Source of the DNA: Georgenia yuyongxinii
GTDB lineage: Bacteria; Actinomycetota; Actinomycetes; Actinomycetales; Actinomycetaceae
Direction of reading: 5' to 3'
DNA: 64,000 bases
Assembly: GCF_006352065.1 (NCBI RefSeq)
Contig: NZ_CP040915.1
Span: forward strand, 2,046,001 to 2,110,000
The notes under the pieces were generated by a model. The model saw only the letters and a list, made by a program, of their open reading frames with translations. It was not told the DNA's origin and searched no databases. Shown piece after piece: positions 1-8,431 of the stretch (position 1 is the first letter of the stretch; the number at the start of each line of letters is the position of its first letter). A program made the translations under genes and the position numbers.

Positions 1-82
1 CCCTTCTGGTCGTGAACGGCATGGGCGTGGTCGGCAACGGCTCGGGCGGCGCGGGCGCTCGGGGTGGCGAGGGCGGTGGGAC

Positions 83-481
83 TCACGGCGAGAGCTGTTT
101 CGCCGCGCAGTCGCCGCAGGTGCCGAACAGCTCGGCCGTGTGGTCGACGGCGACGAAGTCGTGCTCGCGGGCCACCCGGGCCGCCCAGGTCTCGACCGGT
201 TCGCCGGCCACCTCCACCGTCCGGCCGCACTCGCGGCACACGAGGTGGTGGTGGTGCTCCTTGCGGGCGCACCGTCGGTAGAGGCTCTCGCCGTCGTCCA
301 TGCGCAGCACGTCGACCTCACCGGCGTCGGCCAGGGTCTGGAGGGTGCGGTAGACGGTGGCCAGGCCCACGTTCTCCCCGCCCTGCCGGAGCATCTCGTG
401 GAGCTGCTGGGCGCTGCGGAAGTCTGCGGTGCGCTGGAGCAGGTCGCTGACGGCGGAGCGCTGCCGGGTCATGCGCAGCAT
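83..481 (-). CDS. zur: Fur-family metalloregulator, probably Zur
   Basis: A 132-residue Fur-family repressor. The N-terminal winged helix covers about residues 1-70 and the dimerisation/metal domain follows. Visible metal-site features are the HHHH run at 76-79 and the structural zinc cysteine pairs C82/C85 (VCREC) and C122/C125 (CGDC). It is the last gene of the znuA-znuC-znuB operon, and its ATG follows the znuB stop by one base, so zinc is the likely effector and the operator near 3161-3200 the likely target. An alternative ATG lies three codons in (472). The family is certain. The zinc specificity is inferred from the neighbours, because Fur, Mur and Zur look alike at this level. Confidence 0.9.
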   Translation of the reverse strand: MLRMTRQRSAVSDLLQRTADFRSAQQLHEMLRQGGENVGLATVYRTLQTLADAGEVDVLRMDDGESLYRRCARKEHHHHLVCRECGRTVEVAGEPVETWAARVAREHDFVAVDHTAELFGTCGDCAAKQLSP

Positions 482-482
482 C

Positions 483-1400
483 TCACACCACCTCCTTGAC
501 CTCGACGTCGTCCTCGACATCCAGGTGCGGATCGTGGGGCCGCGCGGGGCGCACGAGCACCGGGCGCAGGATCGATGTGACGGCGTACACCGCGATGGCC
601 AGCACGACGATCGTCGCACCCGGCGAGAGCGGCACGAAGTACGTGATCGAGAGCCCGACGACGCACACCGCCACCCCGACCGCCATCGCGCCGCGCATGG
701 TGGCGGTGAATGAGCGCGCGAGCAGCTGGCTCGTCGCGACCGGCACGATCATCAGGGCGGAGACCAGCAGCACGCCGACGACCCGCATGGAGACGGAGAC
801 GGTGAGCGCGGCCATGACGGCCACCAGCACGTTCAGCGCGCGCACCGGCAGGCCGGCGGCCCGGGCGAACTCCTCGTCGTGGCACAGCGCGAACAGGGCC
901 GGCCGCAGCCCCAGCCCAGCACCGAGGACGACGACGGCGAGGCCCACCGTCAGCCACACGTCGAGGGTGGACACGGTGGAGATGGACCCGAAGAGGTACC
1001 CGGTCAGGCTTGCCGACGTGCCGCCCGCCAGCCCGATGAGCAGCACCCCACCGGCGATCCCACCGTAGAACAGCAGGGCGAGGGCGACGTCGCCGCTCGT
1101 CTTCCCGCGGGCGCGGACCACCTCGATGAGCACCGCCCCGACGATCGAGGCGACGACGGCACCGGGGACGGCGAGGGCGTCCAGGGGCGTCAGGCCGAGC
1201 GCGCCGCCCACCAGCCAGCCCATGGCCACACCGGTGAGGGCGACGTGCCCGATGCCGTCGCCGAGCAGCGACAGGCGCCGCTGGACAAGGTAGGTGCCCA
1301 TGACCGGCGCGGCGACGCCGACGAGGAGGGCCACCAGCAGGGCGCGCTGCATCAGCGGGCTGCCCACCATCTCGGCGAGGGTCTCGAGCATGCTCACCAC
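483..1400 (-). CDS. znuB: Zinc/manganese ABC transporter permease
   Basis: A 305-residue polytopic membrane protein of the ABC-3 family, which forms the channel for zinc or manganese uptake. About eight or nine hydrophobic segments are visible. The conserved early stretch QRRLSLLGDGIGHVALTGVA contains the G-x-x-H region typical of ZnuB/MntB. The start overlaps the end of the ATPase gene by 7 nt, and an ATG at 1391 would avoid that overlap. It works with the ATPase at 1394-2218 and the binding lipoprotein at 2209-3162. The C-terminus is short, charged and cytoplasmic. Confidence 0.93.
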   Translation of the reverse strand: MVSMLETLAEMVGSPLMQRALLVALLVGVAAPVMGTYLVQRRLSLLGDGIGHVALTGVAMGWLVGGALGLTPLDALAVPGAVVASIVGAVLIEVVRARGKTSGDVALALLFYGGIAGGVLLIGLAGGTSASLTGYLFGSISTVSTLDVWLTVGLAVVVLGAGLGLRPALFALCHDEEFARAAGLPVRALNVLVAVMAALTVSVSMRVVGVLLVSALMIVPVATSQLLARSFTATMRGAMAVGVAVCVVGLSITYFVPLSPGATIVVLAIAVYAVTSILRPVLVRPARPHDPHLDVEDDVEVKEVV

Positions 1401-2218
1401 TCCACCTTCAGGTCGGGGGACCGCGTGCCGGGGTCGGCCTGGTCCTCGTGGGCGTGGACGTGGTCGTGACCCGCGGCGTCGTGGCCCTGCGCGGCCCGGG
1501 GCGGCGCGCCGTCGTGCACCACACGGCCGTGCCGCAGGACGACGGCGCGCTGCACCAGACCGGCAAGCTCACCGAGCTCGTGCAGCACGATGAGCATGGT
1601 GGTGCCGCGGGCGCGCAGGTCCGTCAGGGTGCCGGCCAGGGCCTCCTTCGAGCGGCGGTCGATGCCGGCCAGGGGCTCGTCGAGGATGAGCAGCTCGGGC
1701 TCGCGGACCAGGGCGCGGGCGATGAGGACCCGCTGCTGCTGCCCGCCGGAGAAGACGTGGACGCCGTCGTGGGCGCGGTCGGCGAGCCCCACCTGGTCCA
1801 GCGCGGCCAGGGCTCGGGCCCGGGCGCCCGCGCGCAGACGCAGCCGGCGCCCGTGGAGAACACCGGAGGAGACCACCTCGAGGGCGGTCGCCGGTACCCC
1901 GCCGGCGGCGGTGAGCCGCTGGGGCACGTAGCCCACCCGAGCCCACGGGACCCTGCGGGAGGTCACGTCCGCGCCGAAGAGCTCGGCCCGGCCGTTCGCG
2001 ATCGGCACGACTCCGACCAGGGACTTCACGAGCGTGGACTTGCCGGACCCGTTGGCGCCGAGCAGCGCGACGGTCTCGCCGGCGGGGATCGTCAGGTCGA
2101 TGCCGCGCAGGATGGTCGAGGAGCCCAGCACCACCGAGAGGTCAAGCGTGCGAACCGGGGCGGCCGCGGTGGCCGGCGGTGCCTGCGTGGGGCGAGGGCG
2201 GTGGGTCGTCACGCGCAT
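1394..2218 (-). CDS. znuC: Zinc ABC transporter ATP-binding protein
   Basis: A 274-residue ABC ATPase that powers the ZnuB channel from the cytoplasmic face. The Walker A motif GANGSGKST lies at 54-62. The ABC signature is FSGGQQQRV and Walker B is LLILDEPLAGID, followed by the H-loop histidine in VLHELGEL. An N-terminal extension of about 25 Pro/Thr/Ala-rich residues precedes the domain. A C-terminal tail rich in His and Asp (HDAAGHDHVHAHED) could bind metal, which fits zinc transport. The ATG overlaps the last codons of znuA by 10 nt, which suggests translational coupling. Confidence 0.93.
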   Translation of the reverse strand: MRVTTHRPRPTQAPPATAAAPVRTLDLSVVLGSSTILRGIDLTIPAGETVALLGANGSGKSTLVKSLVGVVPIANGRAELFGADVTSRRVPWARVGYVPQRLTAAGGVPATALEVVSSGVLHGRRLRLRAGARARALAALDQVGLADRAHDGVHVFSGGQQQRVLIARALVREPELLILDEPLAGIDRRSKEALAGTLTDLRARGTTMLIVLHELGELAGLVQRAVVLRHGRVVHDGAPPRAAQGHDAAGHDHVHAHEDQADPGTRSPDLKVEW

Positions 2219-3162
2219 CGCAGGCCTTCGCGCAGCGCCTGAAGGTTGTCCCGCATGATCTCCTGGTAGTCCTTCGTCTGGTCGAGCCGGCCGTCGAGGG
2301 GGTCGAGGACGGCGACCTCAACGCCCACCTCGCCCGCCAACGTCTCGGCGACGGCGGGGTTGACGAGCCGTTCGGCGAAGATGGTGGTCACGCCCTCCTG
2401 CCGGACGACGTCGGCGATCTCGGCGAGCCGGGCGGGGGAGGGCTCGGACTCGGGGTCGAGGCCCGAGACGCCCACCTGTGTGAGGTCGTACCGCTCCCCG
2501 AGGAACCCGTAGGCCTCGTGCGCGACGACGAGCGTGCGTGACCCGCACACCTCGAGTGCGGCCGAGAAGTCCTCGTCGAGCGCGGTGAGCTCGACGGCCA
2601 GATTCTCGGCGCGGGTGCGGTAGTCCGCGGCGTGGGCCGGGTCGGCGGCGGCCAGCTCGGCGGCCACGCCGTCGGCCACGTTCGCCAGGAGGGTGGGGTC
2701 GAGCCAGAAGTGCGGGTCCGCACCGCCGTGGTCGTGGCCGTGGCCGTGGTCGTGGGACTGCTCGGCATGGCCGGCGTCCGCGTCACCCTGGAGGTGGGCG
2801 GCGACCCCGGGGAGGGTCGCCACGTCGAGGACGTGGTCGGGGGTGGTCTGCTCGACTGCGTCGTCGACGGCGGCCTGGAAGCCGGAGAGGTAGAGGACCA
2901 GGCCTGCGGCGTCGAGCTGGGCGACGTCGTGCGGCGCGAGCTCGAGGTCGTGCGCGTCCACGCCCGGCGGTGTCAGGGAGGTGATCGACACGTCAGACCC
3001 GCCGACCCGCTCGGCCACGTACTGCAGCGGGTACACCGTGGTGAGGACGTCGAGCCGAGCCGCGCCGGGCTGGGCGCCCGCGCCGGGCGAGCAGGCCGCG
3101 AGGACGCCCGCGGCAGCCACTGCCGCGACGGCGGCAACGACAGCTGGGGTGGGCGTCTTCAT
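2209..3162 (-). CDS. znuA: Zinc ABC transporter substrate-binding lipoprotein
   Basis: A cluster A-I solute-binding protein that captures zinc outside the membrane. The signal peptide ends in a lipobox (LAAC), so it should be lipid-anchored. A His/Asp-rich loop (HDHGHGHDHGG) in the first half is the hallmark of zinc-specific members and argues against manganese. Conserved metal-ligand regions are GVDAHDLE, DPHFWLDP, VAHEAYGF and the late AERLVNP segment. It is first in the operon znuA-znuC-znuB-zur. I start it at the ATG at 3162, which gives a normal short n-region. An upstream ATG at 3177 adds MRIVL but lies inside the candidate operator. Confidence 0.93.
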   Translation of the reverse strand: MKTPTPAVVAAVAAVAAAGVLAACSPGAGAQPGAARLDVLTTVYPLQYVAERVGGSDVSITSLTPPGVDAHDLELAPHDVAQLDAAGLVLYLSGFQAAVDDAVEQTTPDHVLDVATLPGVAAHLQGDADAGHAEQSHDHGHGHDHGGADPHFWLDPTLLANVADGVAAELAAADPAHAADYRTRAENLAVELTALDEDFSAALEVCGSRTLVVAHEAYGFLGERYDLTQVGVSGLDPESEPSPARLAEIADVVRQEGVTTIFAERLVNPAVAETLAGEVGVEVAVLDPLDGRLDQTKDYQEIMRDNLQALREGLRCA

Positions 3163-3200
3163 GAGGACGATTCTCATTGCAGATGAGAACCGGAGTCAAA
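3161..3200. promoter_or_regulatory. Candidate Zur operator(s) upstream of znuA
   Basis: Two 15-bp sequences resemble the actinobacterial Zur box TGAnAATnATTnTCA. One is at 3162-3176 (TGAGGACGATTCTCA, right half-site perfect) and one at 3184-3198 (TGAGAACCGGAGTCA, left half-site good). Between them ATTCTCAT and ATGAGAAC form an 8-bp inverted repeat. The position at the head of the znu operon, whose last gene is a Fur-family regulator, fits zinc-dependent repression. The boxes are imperfect, so this is an inference. Confidence 0.45.
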
Positions 3201-3412
3201 CTCATCAGCGGTGAGAGGAGACACGCTCACGCCCCGGGTCGAGGCGCGCGGCCGCGGCGGCACCCTGGCCGCGCACACCGGTAGGTTGGAGGCCGCACGT
3301 GCGGGAACGGCCCGAGCCACCCGCCGGCGCACCCGTGCCAGCCGGGCACGGGCCCGCCCCTTCCGCCTGCACCCGCCAGGTGCGGGTTCTTTGAGAACCG
3401 GAGTGATCACAC

Positions 3413-4798
3413 GTGGCCGCACCCTCGCGCCTGGACAACGTCATCAACCTCGCCAAGCGGCGGGGCTTCGTCTACCCCTCGGGGGAGATCTACGGCGGGA
3501 CCCGATCCGCCTGGGACTACGGGCCGCTCGGCGTCGAGCTCAAGGAGAACATCAAGCGGCAGTGGTGGCGCAACATGGTCACCTCGCGCGACGACGTCGT
3601 CGGGCTGGACTCCTCCGTGATCCTCCCGCGCCAGGTCTGGGTGGCCTCGGGCCACGTCGGGGTCTTCACCGACCCGCTGACCGAGTGCCTGAGCTGCCAC
3701 AAGCGCTTCCGCGCGGACCAGATGGAGGAGGAGTTCGAGGAGAAGAAGGGGCACGCGCCGGCGAACGGCCTGGCGGACATCGCCTGCCCCAACTGCGGCA
3801 ACCGCGGTCAGTGGACCGAGCCCCGCGACTTCAACATGATGCTCAAGACCCACCTCGGCCCGGTCGAGGACGACTCCGGCCTGCACTACCTGCGGCCCGA
3901 GACGGCACAGGGCATCTTCGTCAACTTCGCCAACGTCATGACCTCGGCGCGCAGAAAGCCGCCGTTCGGCATCGGCCAGATCGGCAAGTCCTTCCGCAAC
4001 GAGATCACGCCGGGCAACTTCATCTTCCGCACCCGTGAGTTCGAGCAGATGGAGATGGAGTTCTTCGTCGAGCCCGGCACGGACGTCGAGTGGCACCAGT
4101 ACTGGATCGACGCGCGCACGGACTGGTACACCGACCTGGGCATCGCCCGGGACAACCTGCGCCACTACGAGCACCCGCAGGAGAAGCTCTCGCACTACTC
4201 CAAGCGCACCGTGGACATCGAGTACCGCTTCGGCTTCCAGGGCAGCGAGTGGGGCGAGCTCGAGGGCGTCGCCAACCGCACGGACTTCGACCTCACCACA
4301 CACTCGGAGCACTCCGGTCAGGACCTCAGCTACTTCGACCAGGCCAAGAACGAGCGCTGGGTGCCCTACGTCATCGAGCCGGCCGCGGGCCTGACCCGCT
4401 CGCTCATGGCGTTCCTCGTGGACGCCTACACCGAGGACGAGGCTCCGAACACCAAGGGCGGCGTCGACAAGCGCACCGTGCTGCGCCTGGACTCGCGGCT
4501 GGCGCCCGTCAAGGCCGCCGTCCTGCCGCTGTCGCGCAACGAGCAGCTCTCGCCCGTCGCCCGTGACCTCGCCACGGAGCTGCGGGGCTACTGGAACGTC
4601 GACTTCGACGACGCCGGTGCGGTCGGCCGGCGCTACCGGCGCCAGGACGAGGTGGGCACGCCCTTCTGCATCACGGTCGACTTCGACTCGCTCGAGGACC
4701 AGGCCGTCACGGTGCGCGAGCGCGACTCCATGACCCAGGAGCGGATCTCCCTGGACAAGGTGCGGACCTACCTCGCCGAGCGCCTGCCCGGCTGCTGA
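3413..4798 (+). CDS. glyS: Glycyl-tRNA synthetase (alpha2 type)
   Basis: A 461-residue class II aminoacyl-tRNA synthetase that charges tRNA-Gly. It is the homodimeric eukaryote-like form used by Actinobacteria. Motif 1 lies near the N-terminus ([15 protein letters not shown]). Motif 2 is [21 protein letters not shown]. Motif 3 is [17 protein letters not shown] CxxC...CxxC zinc-binding insert ([15 protein letters not shown]) is present. The C-terminal HGTP anticodon-binding domain starts around [11 protein letters not shown]. The start is GTG with GGAG about 9 nt upstream. No T-box leader is visible in the 235 nt between znuA and this gene. Confidence 0.96.
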   Translation: MAAPSRLDNVINLAKRRGFVYPSGEIYGGTRSAWDYGPLGVELKENIKRQWWRNMVTSRDDVVGLDSSVILPRQVWVASGHVGVFTDPLTECLSCHKRFRADQMEEEFEEKKGHAPANGLADIACPNCGNRGQWTEPRDFNMMLKTHLGPVEDDSGLHYLRPETAQGIFVNFANVMTSARRKPPFGIGQIGKSFRNEITPGNFIFRTREFEQMEMEFFVEPGTDVEWHQYWIDARTDWYTDLGIARDNLRHYEHPQEKLSHYSKRTVDIEYRFGFQGSEWGELEGVANRTDFDLTTHSEHSGQDLSYFDQAKNERWVPYVIEPAAGLTRSLMAFLVDAYTEDEAPNTKGGVDKRTVLRLDSRLAPVKAAVLPLSRNEQLSPVARDLATELRGYWNVDFDDAGAVGRRYRRQDEVGTPFCITVDFDSLEDQAVTVRERDSMTQERISLDKVRTYLAERLPGC

Positions 4799-4810
4799 GG
4801 CCTCGTCCGA

Positions 4811-4892
4811 CCACGGGCCGCACCGAGCGGCGATGGAACGGGCACGTACTCGAATGTTGCCCGTTCCGTCGCCGCAGCCCGGAGGCCCGTGG
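4811..4892. terminator. Large two-tier hairpin after glyS
   Basis: The inner stem pairs 4829-4844 with 4858-4873 (16 bp, one G.T pair, 13-nt loop). An outer stem pairs CCACGGGCC (4811-4819) with GGCCCGTGG (4884-4892). There is no T-tract, which is common for actinobacterial terminators. It lies 12 nt after the glyS stop codon and probably ends that transcript. An RNA-processing or small-RNA role cannot be excluded. Confidence 0.6.
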
Positions 4893-5046
4893 TCCCGGCG
4901 CGATCCGGCTGCCGTCGACGCCACGCGAGGCGCACACACCTGGATCCGGCAACGAGCCGTCTGCCCGACGCTCTGTCGCCGATCTCGACTTGCCGGGGGG
5001 CTGCCAGGGCTGACGGCCGGTGTGGCTGCCAGGAGGCGCCCGCGTG

Positions 5047-5080
5047 GCAGGTCACAACGCCCACGGGTTGGGTGACCTGC
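5047..5080. other. Inverted repeat just upstream of dusB
   Basis: GCAGGTCAC (5047-5055) and GTGACCTGC (5072-5080) form a perfect 9-bp inverted repeat with a 16-nt spacer, 22 nt before the dusB GTG. A GAGAAT hexamer at 5091-5096 could be the -10 box of a leaderless dusB transcript, so the repeat would lie in the -35 region as an operator. The rest of 4893-5046 shows no gene. Confidence 0.35.
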
Positions 5081-5102
5081 ACGTCTCGGGGAGAATGTCC
5101 GG

Positions 5103-6368
5103 GTGACTGACCTGCAGATCGGCGACATCCGCCTCGGGAGCCCGATCGTCCTCGCCCCGATGGCGGGTGTGACGAACCCGCCGTTCCGTCGGCTGTGCCG
5201 TGAGGCGGGCGTCGCCGGCCTGGCAGCGGGCGCGGCGGCCGACGGCACGACGGCGGAGCTCGCCGGACCAGCCGGTGCAGCGACGGTGACGGCGGACCGC
5301 CGGGGCACCTACGCACCGGCCGGCCTGTACGTCACCGAGATGATCACCTCGCGGGCGCTCGTGGAGCGCACGCCCGAGACGATGCGGATGATCACCCCGG
5401 ACCCCCAGGAGCCGGTGCGCTCCGTCCAGCTCTACGGCGTCGACCCGGCGACCATCGCCGCCGCCGTGCGCATCCTCGTCGCCGAGGACCGCGCCGACCA
5501 CGTCGACCTCAACTTCGGCTGCCCGGTGCCCAAGGTCACCCGCAAGGGCGGCGGGGCGGCGCTGCCGTGGAAGCGGGACCTCTTCGACGCCATCGTCACC
5601 CACGCCGTGGCGGCGGCCCGGGAGGCCTCGGCCGGCCGGGACCACGAGGTGCCCGTGACCGTGAAGATGCGGATGGGCATCGACCCCGACCATCTCACCT
5701 ACCTCGACGCCGGCCGGCTTGCTGAACGGGCGGGCGTCGCCGCCGTCGCCCTGCACGCGCGGACCGCGGCGCAGCACTACGCCGGCCAGGCGCAGTGGGA
5801 CACCATCGCGCGTCTCAAGGAGACCGTCACCACCATCCCTGTGCTCGGCAACGGTGACATCTGGTCCGCCGAGGACGCCGAGGCGATGGTGACCCAGACC
5901 GGCTGCGACGGCGTCGTGGTCGGCCGCGGCTGCCAGGGGCGTCCCTGGCTCTTCACCGACCTCGTGGCCGCCGCGCACGGGTCTGCGGTACGCGTCACCC
6001 CCGGCCTGCGCGAGGTCGCCGCCGTCATCCGCCGGCACGCGGAGCTCATGGTGGAGCACTTCGGCGAGGAGGGCCGGGCGCTGCGCGAGATGCGCAAGCA
6101 CATGGCCTGGTACCTCAAGGGATACGTGGTCGGCGGGGAGGCCCGGCACGACCTCGGGATGGTCTCGTCGCTCGACGACCTGGACGAGCGCCTCGCCGCC
6201 CTCGATCTCGACCAGCCGTACCCGGGCGCCGCGGCGGAGGGTCCGCGGGGGAGGGCCGGCAGCCCCAAGCAGCCGCACCTGCCCGACGGGTGGCTGGGCA
6301 GCCGCGACATGGACGAGGAGCTCCTCGCCATGCTCGCGCACGCCGAGCTGTCGGTCTCGGGCGGCTGA
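5103..6368 (+). CDS. dusB: tRNA-dihydrouridine synthase B
   Basis: A 421-residue flavoprotein that reduces uridine to dihydrouridine in tRNA. The FMN TIM barrel begins LGSPIVLAPMAGVTNPPFRRL. The catalytic cysteine lies in LNFGCPVPKVTRKGGGAAL. VKMRMG, ALHARTAAQHYAG, GNGDIW and VVVGRGCQGRPW are further FMN/tRNA-binding motifs, and a helical C-terminal tRNA-binding domain follows. An unusual Ala/Gly-rich insert of about 35 residues separates CREAGV from GLYVTEMITSR, which are normally adjacent in DusB. The start is GTG, probably leaderless. It follows glyS in the same direction but is separated from it by a strong hairpin. Confidence 0.95.
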   Translation: MTDLQIGDIRLGSPIVLAPMAGVTNPPFRRLCREAGVAGLAAGAAADGTTAELAGPAGAATVTADRRGTYAPAGLYVTEMITSRALVERTPETMRMITPDPQEPVRSVQLYGVDPATIAAAVRILVAEDRADHVDLNFGCPVPKVTRKGGGAALPWKRDLFDAIVTHAVAAAREASAGRDHEVPVTVKMRMGIDPDHLTYLDAGRLAERAGVAAVALHARTAAQHYAGQAQWDTIARLKETVTTIPVLGNGDIWSAEDAEAMVTQTGCDGVVVGRGCQGRPWLFTDLVAAAHGSAVRVTPGLREVAAVIRRHAELMVEHFGEEGRALREMRKHMAWYLKGYVVGGEARHDLGMVSSLDDLDERLAALDLDQPYPGAAAEGPRGRAGSPKQPHLPDGWLGSRDMDEELLAMLAHAELSVSGG

Positions 6369-6417
6369 CCGGCCGATCGGGCGGACTCGGGCGGGTGGGT
6401 CAAGCAGTCACCGCTCG

Positions 6418-8226
6418 CTATCCGGTGCGGCGCACGAGCCAGACGGTGGTGTCCGCGGGCAGGGTGACGCGGCCGTCGTCGTGCAAGAGCTCCCCGCTCG
6501 CCAGCAGCACCTCGGTGCCTTCCGGCAGCATGAGCGGGGTGGCGCCGAGGTTCGCGACGACGAGCACCGCCGCCCGAGCCTCCTCGGGCAAGGCGGTGTT
6601 GATGAGGCCGACCACCGTGTCACTGTCCCGGTGCTCCTCCGCGAGGGCGAGACCGCCGACACCGAGGCCGAGCTCGCGGCGCAGCCGCAGGGCGGTGCGG
6701 TACAGCTCGAGGGTGGAGCCGGCGCGGCCGGTCTGGGCGTCCACCGCGAGTGCTGCCCACGCCGCGGGCTGGGGAAGCCAGGTGGTCCCGGTGGGCGAGA
6801 AGCCGAAGCCCGGGGCGTCCGCCTCCCAGGGCAGCGGCACCCGGCAGCCGTCGCGGCCCTTCTCGTCGCCGTTCGTACGGAAGAACGCGGGGTCCTGCCG
6901 GACGGCGTCGGGCAGCGCGGTGTGCTCGGGCAGGCCGAGCTCCTCGCCCTGGTAGACGTACGCGGAGCCGGGCAGGGCGAGCATCAGCAGCGTGGCGGCG
7001 CCGGCGCGTCGCAGGCCGAGTGCGGCGTCGGGCTGGGGGTCCTCCGGCCCGATGCCGTTGGGTCCCTTGCCGGTCCGCTCGAGCCCCAGCCGGGACGCGT
7101 GCCGCACGACGTCGTGGTTGGAGAGCACCCACGTCGTCGGCGCACCGACGTCGTCGTTGGCGCGCAGCGAGGCGGTGATCACGTCGCGAAGCGCCGGTGC
7201 GTCCCAGCGGGAGACGAGGTAGCCGAAGTTGAACGCCTGGTGCATCTCGTCGGGGCGGACGTAGCGGGAGAGGCGCTCGACCGGGTCGACCCAGGCCTCG
7301 GCGACGAGGATGCGCTCACCGGGATAGGCGTCGAGCACGCGCCGCCAGGCGCGGTAGACCTCGTGGACGCCGTCCTGGTCGTACATCGGCGGCCGGGCGT
7401 GGTGCTCCTCGGACGTTCGGGACACGGGCGGCTCGTCGCTGGTGTCCTCGGCGTCCTCGGCGCCCTCCACCATGGTGACGTGGCCGCTCCAGTCGGGCAT
7501 GCCCGGGGCCTTGACCAGGCCGTGGGCGACGTCCACCCGGAAGCCGTCGACGCCGCGGTCCAGCCAGAACCGCAGCACGTCCTCGAACTCCGCGCGGACC
7601 TCGGGGTTGTCCCAGTTGAGGTCGGGCTGGGAGGAGTCGAACAGGTGCAGGTACCACTGGGCGTCGTTGGCCCAGGACGACCCGACGGCGTCGACCCGGT
7701 CCCGCACCCGGGTCCAGGCGGCCCCGCCGAACACCGACTCCCAGTTGTTCGGGGCCTCCTCGCCAGTCTCGCCCTGCCCCTCCCGGAAGATGTACCGGGC
7801 GCGTTCCCGGCTGCCCGGGCCCGCCTCGAGCGCCGCCTGGAACCACGCATGCTGGTCGGAGGTGTGGTTGGGCACGAGGTCGACGATCACCCGCAGGCCG
7901 AGCTCGTGGGCACGGGCCAGGAGGGCGTCGGCGTCGGCGAGGGTGCCGAAGATCGGGTCGATGTCGCGGTAGTCCGCGACGTCGTAGCCGCCGTCAGCCT
8001 GTGGGGACCGGTAGAACGGCGAGAGCCAGACGGCGTCGACGCCGAGTGTGGCGAGGTGGTCCAGGCGCCCGGTGATGCCGGGGAGGTCACCCAGGCCGTC
8101 GCCGTCGGCGTCGGCGAACGAGCGGGGATAGACCTGGTAGATCACCGCATGGCGCCACCACTCCTCGTCCCGGTGGGGCTCGGGGGTGTGGACGGTCAGG
8201 TCGGTGCTCGGGCGCAAGGTCTTCAC
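6418..8226 (-). CDS. GH13 alpha-glucosidase
   Basis: A 602-residue intracellular glycoside hydrolase family 13 enzyme of the oligo-1,6-/alpha-1,4-glucosidase group. It should release glucose from imported maltodextrins. All GH13 regions are intact: DLVPNH around 116-121, nucleophile D232 in GFRVDVAH, acid/base E310 in LVAEAW, and transition-state residue D372 in LSNHDVVR. There is no signal peptide. A GTG start has GGAG about 10 nt upstream. It lies downstream of the LacI repressor gene on the same strand, opposite the malEFG operon, and is probably co-regulated with it. The exact substrate cannot be read from sequence. Confidence 0.92.
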   Translation of the reverse strand: MKTLRPSTDLTVHTPEPHRDEEWWRHAVIYQVYPRSFADADGDGLGDLPGITGRLDHLATLGVDAVWLSPFYRSPQADGGYDVADYRDIDPIFGTLADADALLARAHELGLRVIVDLVPNHTSDQHAWFQAALEAGPGSRERARYIFREGQGETGEEAPNNWESVFGGAAWTRVRDRVDAVGSSWANDAQWYLHLFDSSQPDLNWDNPEVRAEFEDVLRFWLDRGVDGFRVDVAHGLVKAPGMPDWSGHVTMVEGAEDAEDTSDEPPVSRTSEEHHARPPMYDQDGVHEVYRAWRRVLDAYPGERILVAEAWVDPVERLSRYVRPDEMHQAFNFGYLVSRWDAPALRDVITASLRANDDVGAPTTWVLSNHDVVRHASRLGLERTGKGPNGIGPEDPQPDAALGLRRAGAATLLMLALPGSAYVYQGEELGLPEHTALPDAVRQDPAFFRTNGDEKGRDGCRVPLPWEADAPGFGFSPTGTTWLPQPAAWAALAVDAQTGRAGSTLELYRTALRLRRELGLGVGGLALAEEHRDSDTVVGLINTALPEEARAAVLVVANLGATPLMLPEGTEVLLASGELLHDDGRVTLPADTTVWLVRRTG

Positions 8227-8262
8227 GGTCAGGATGCTCCGTCGGGTTGGTCGCGGTGGTAT

Positions 8263-8276
8263 GCGCGCATGCGCGC
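8263..8276. promoter_or_regulatory. 14-bp perfect palindrome upstream of the glucosidase
   Basis: GCGCGCATGCGCGC is a perfect palindrome 37 nt upstream of the glucosidase start, in the 205-nt gap between it and the lacI-type gene. The position suits an operator or a small hairpin. In DNA of this base composition, chance GC palindromes are not rare. Confidence 0.25.
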
Positions 8277-8431
8277 GGGTCGTTGTTGCGTGCTCAGGGC
8301 CGGCTCGCTCGCCGCGTCGCCGTGTCCGGTGAGCGGGCCGACCGGTCGTGCCGGCTGAGGGGCAGCTCCCACCCTCGCATCGCCGGTGGGCCTCGGGCCA
8401 CCGCAGGGTGCGTGCTGCCGCCCGCCCGCCG

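Noticed and set aside
3200-3412. T-box leader for glyS
   Set aside because: No T-box consensus or specifier/terminator arrangement is visible; only small hairpins such as GGTTCT/AGAACC are present.
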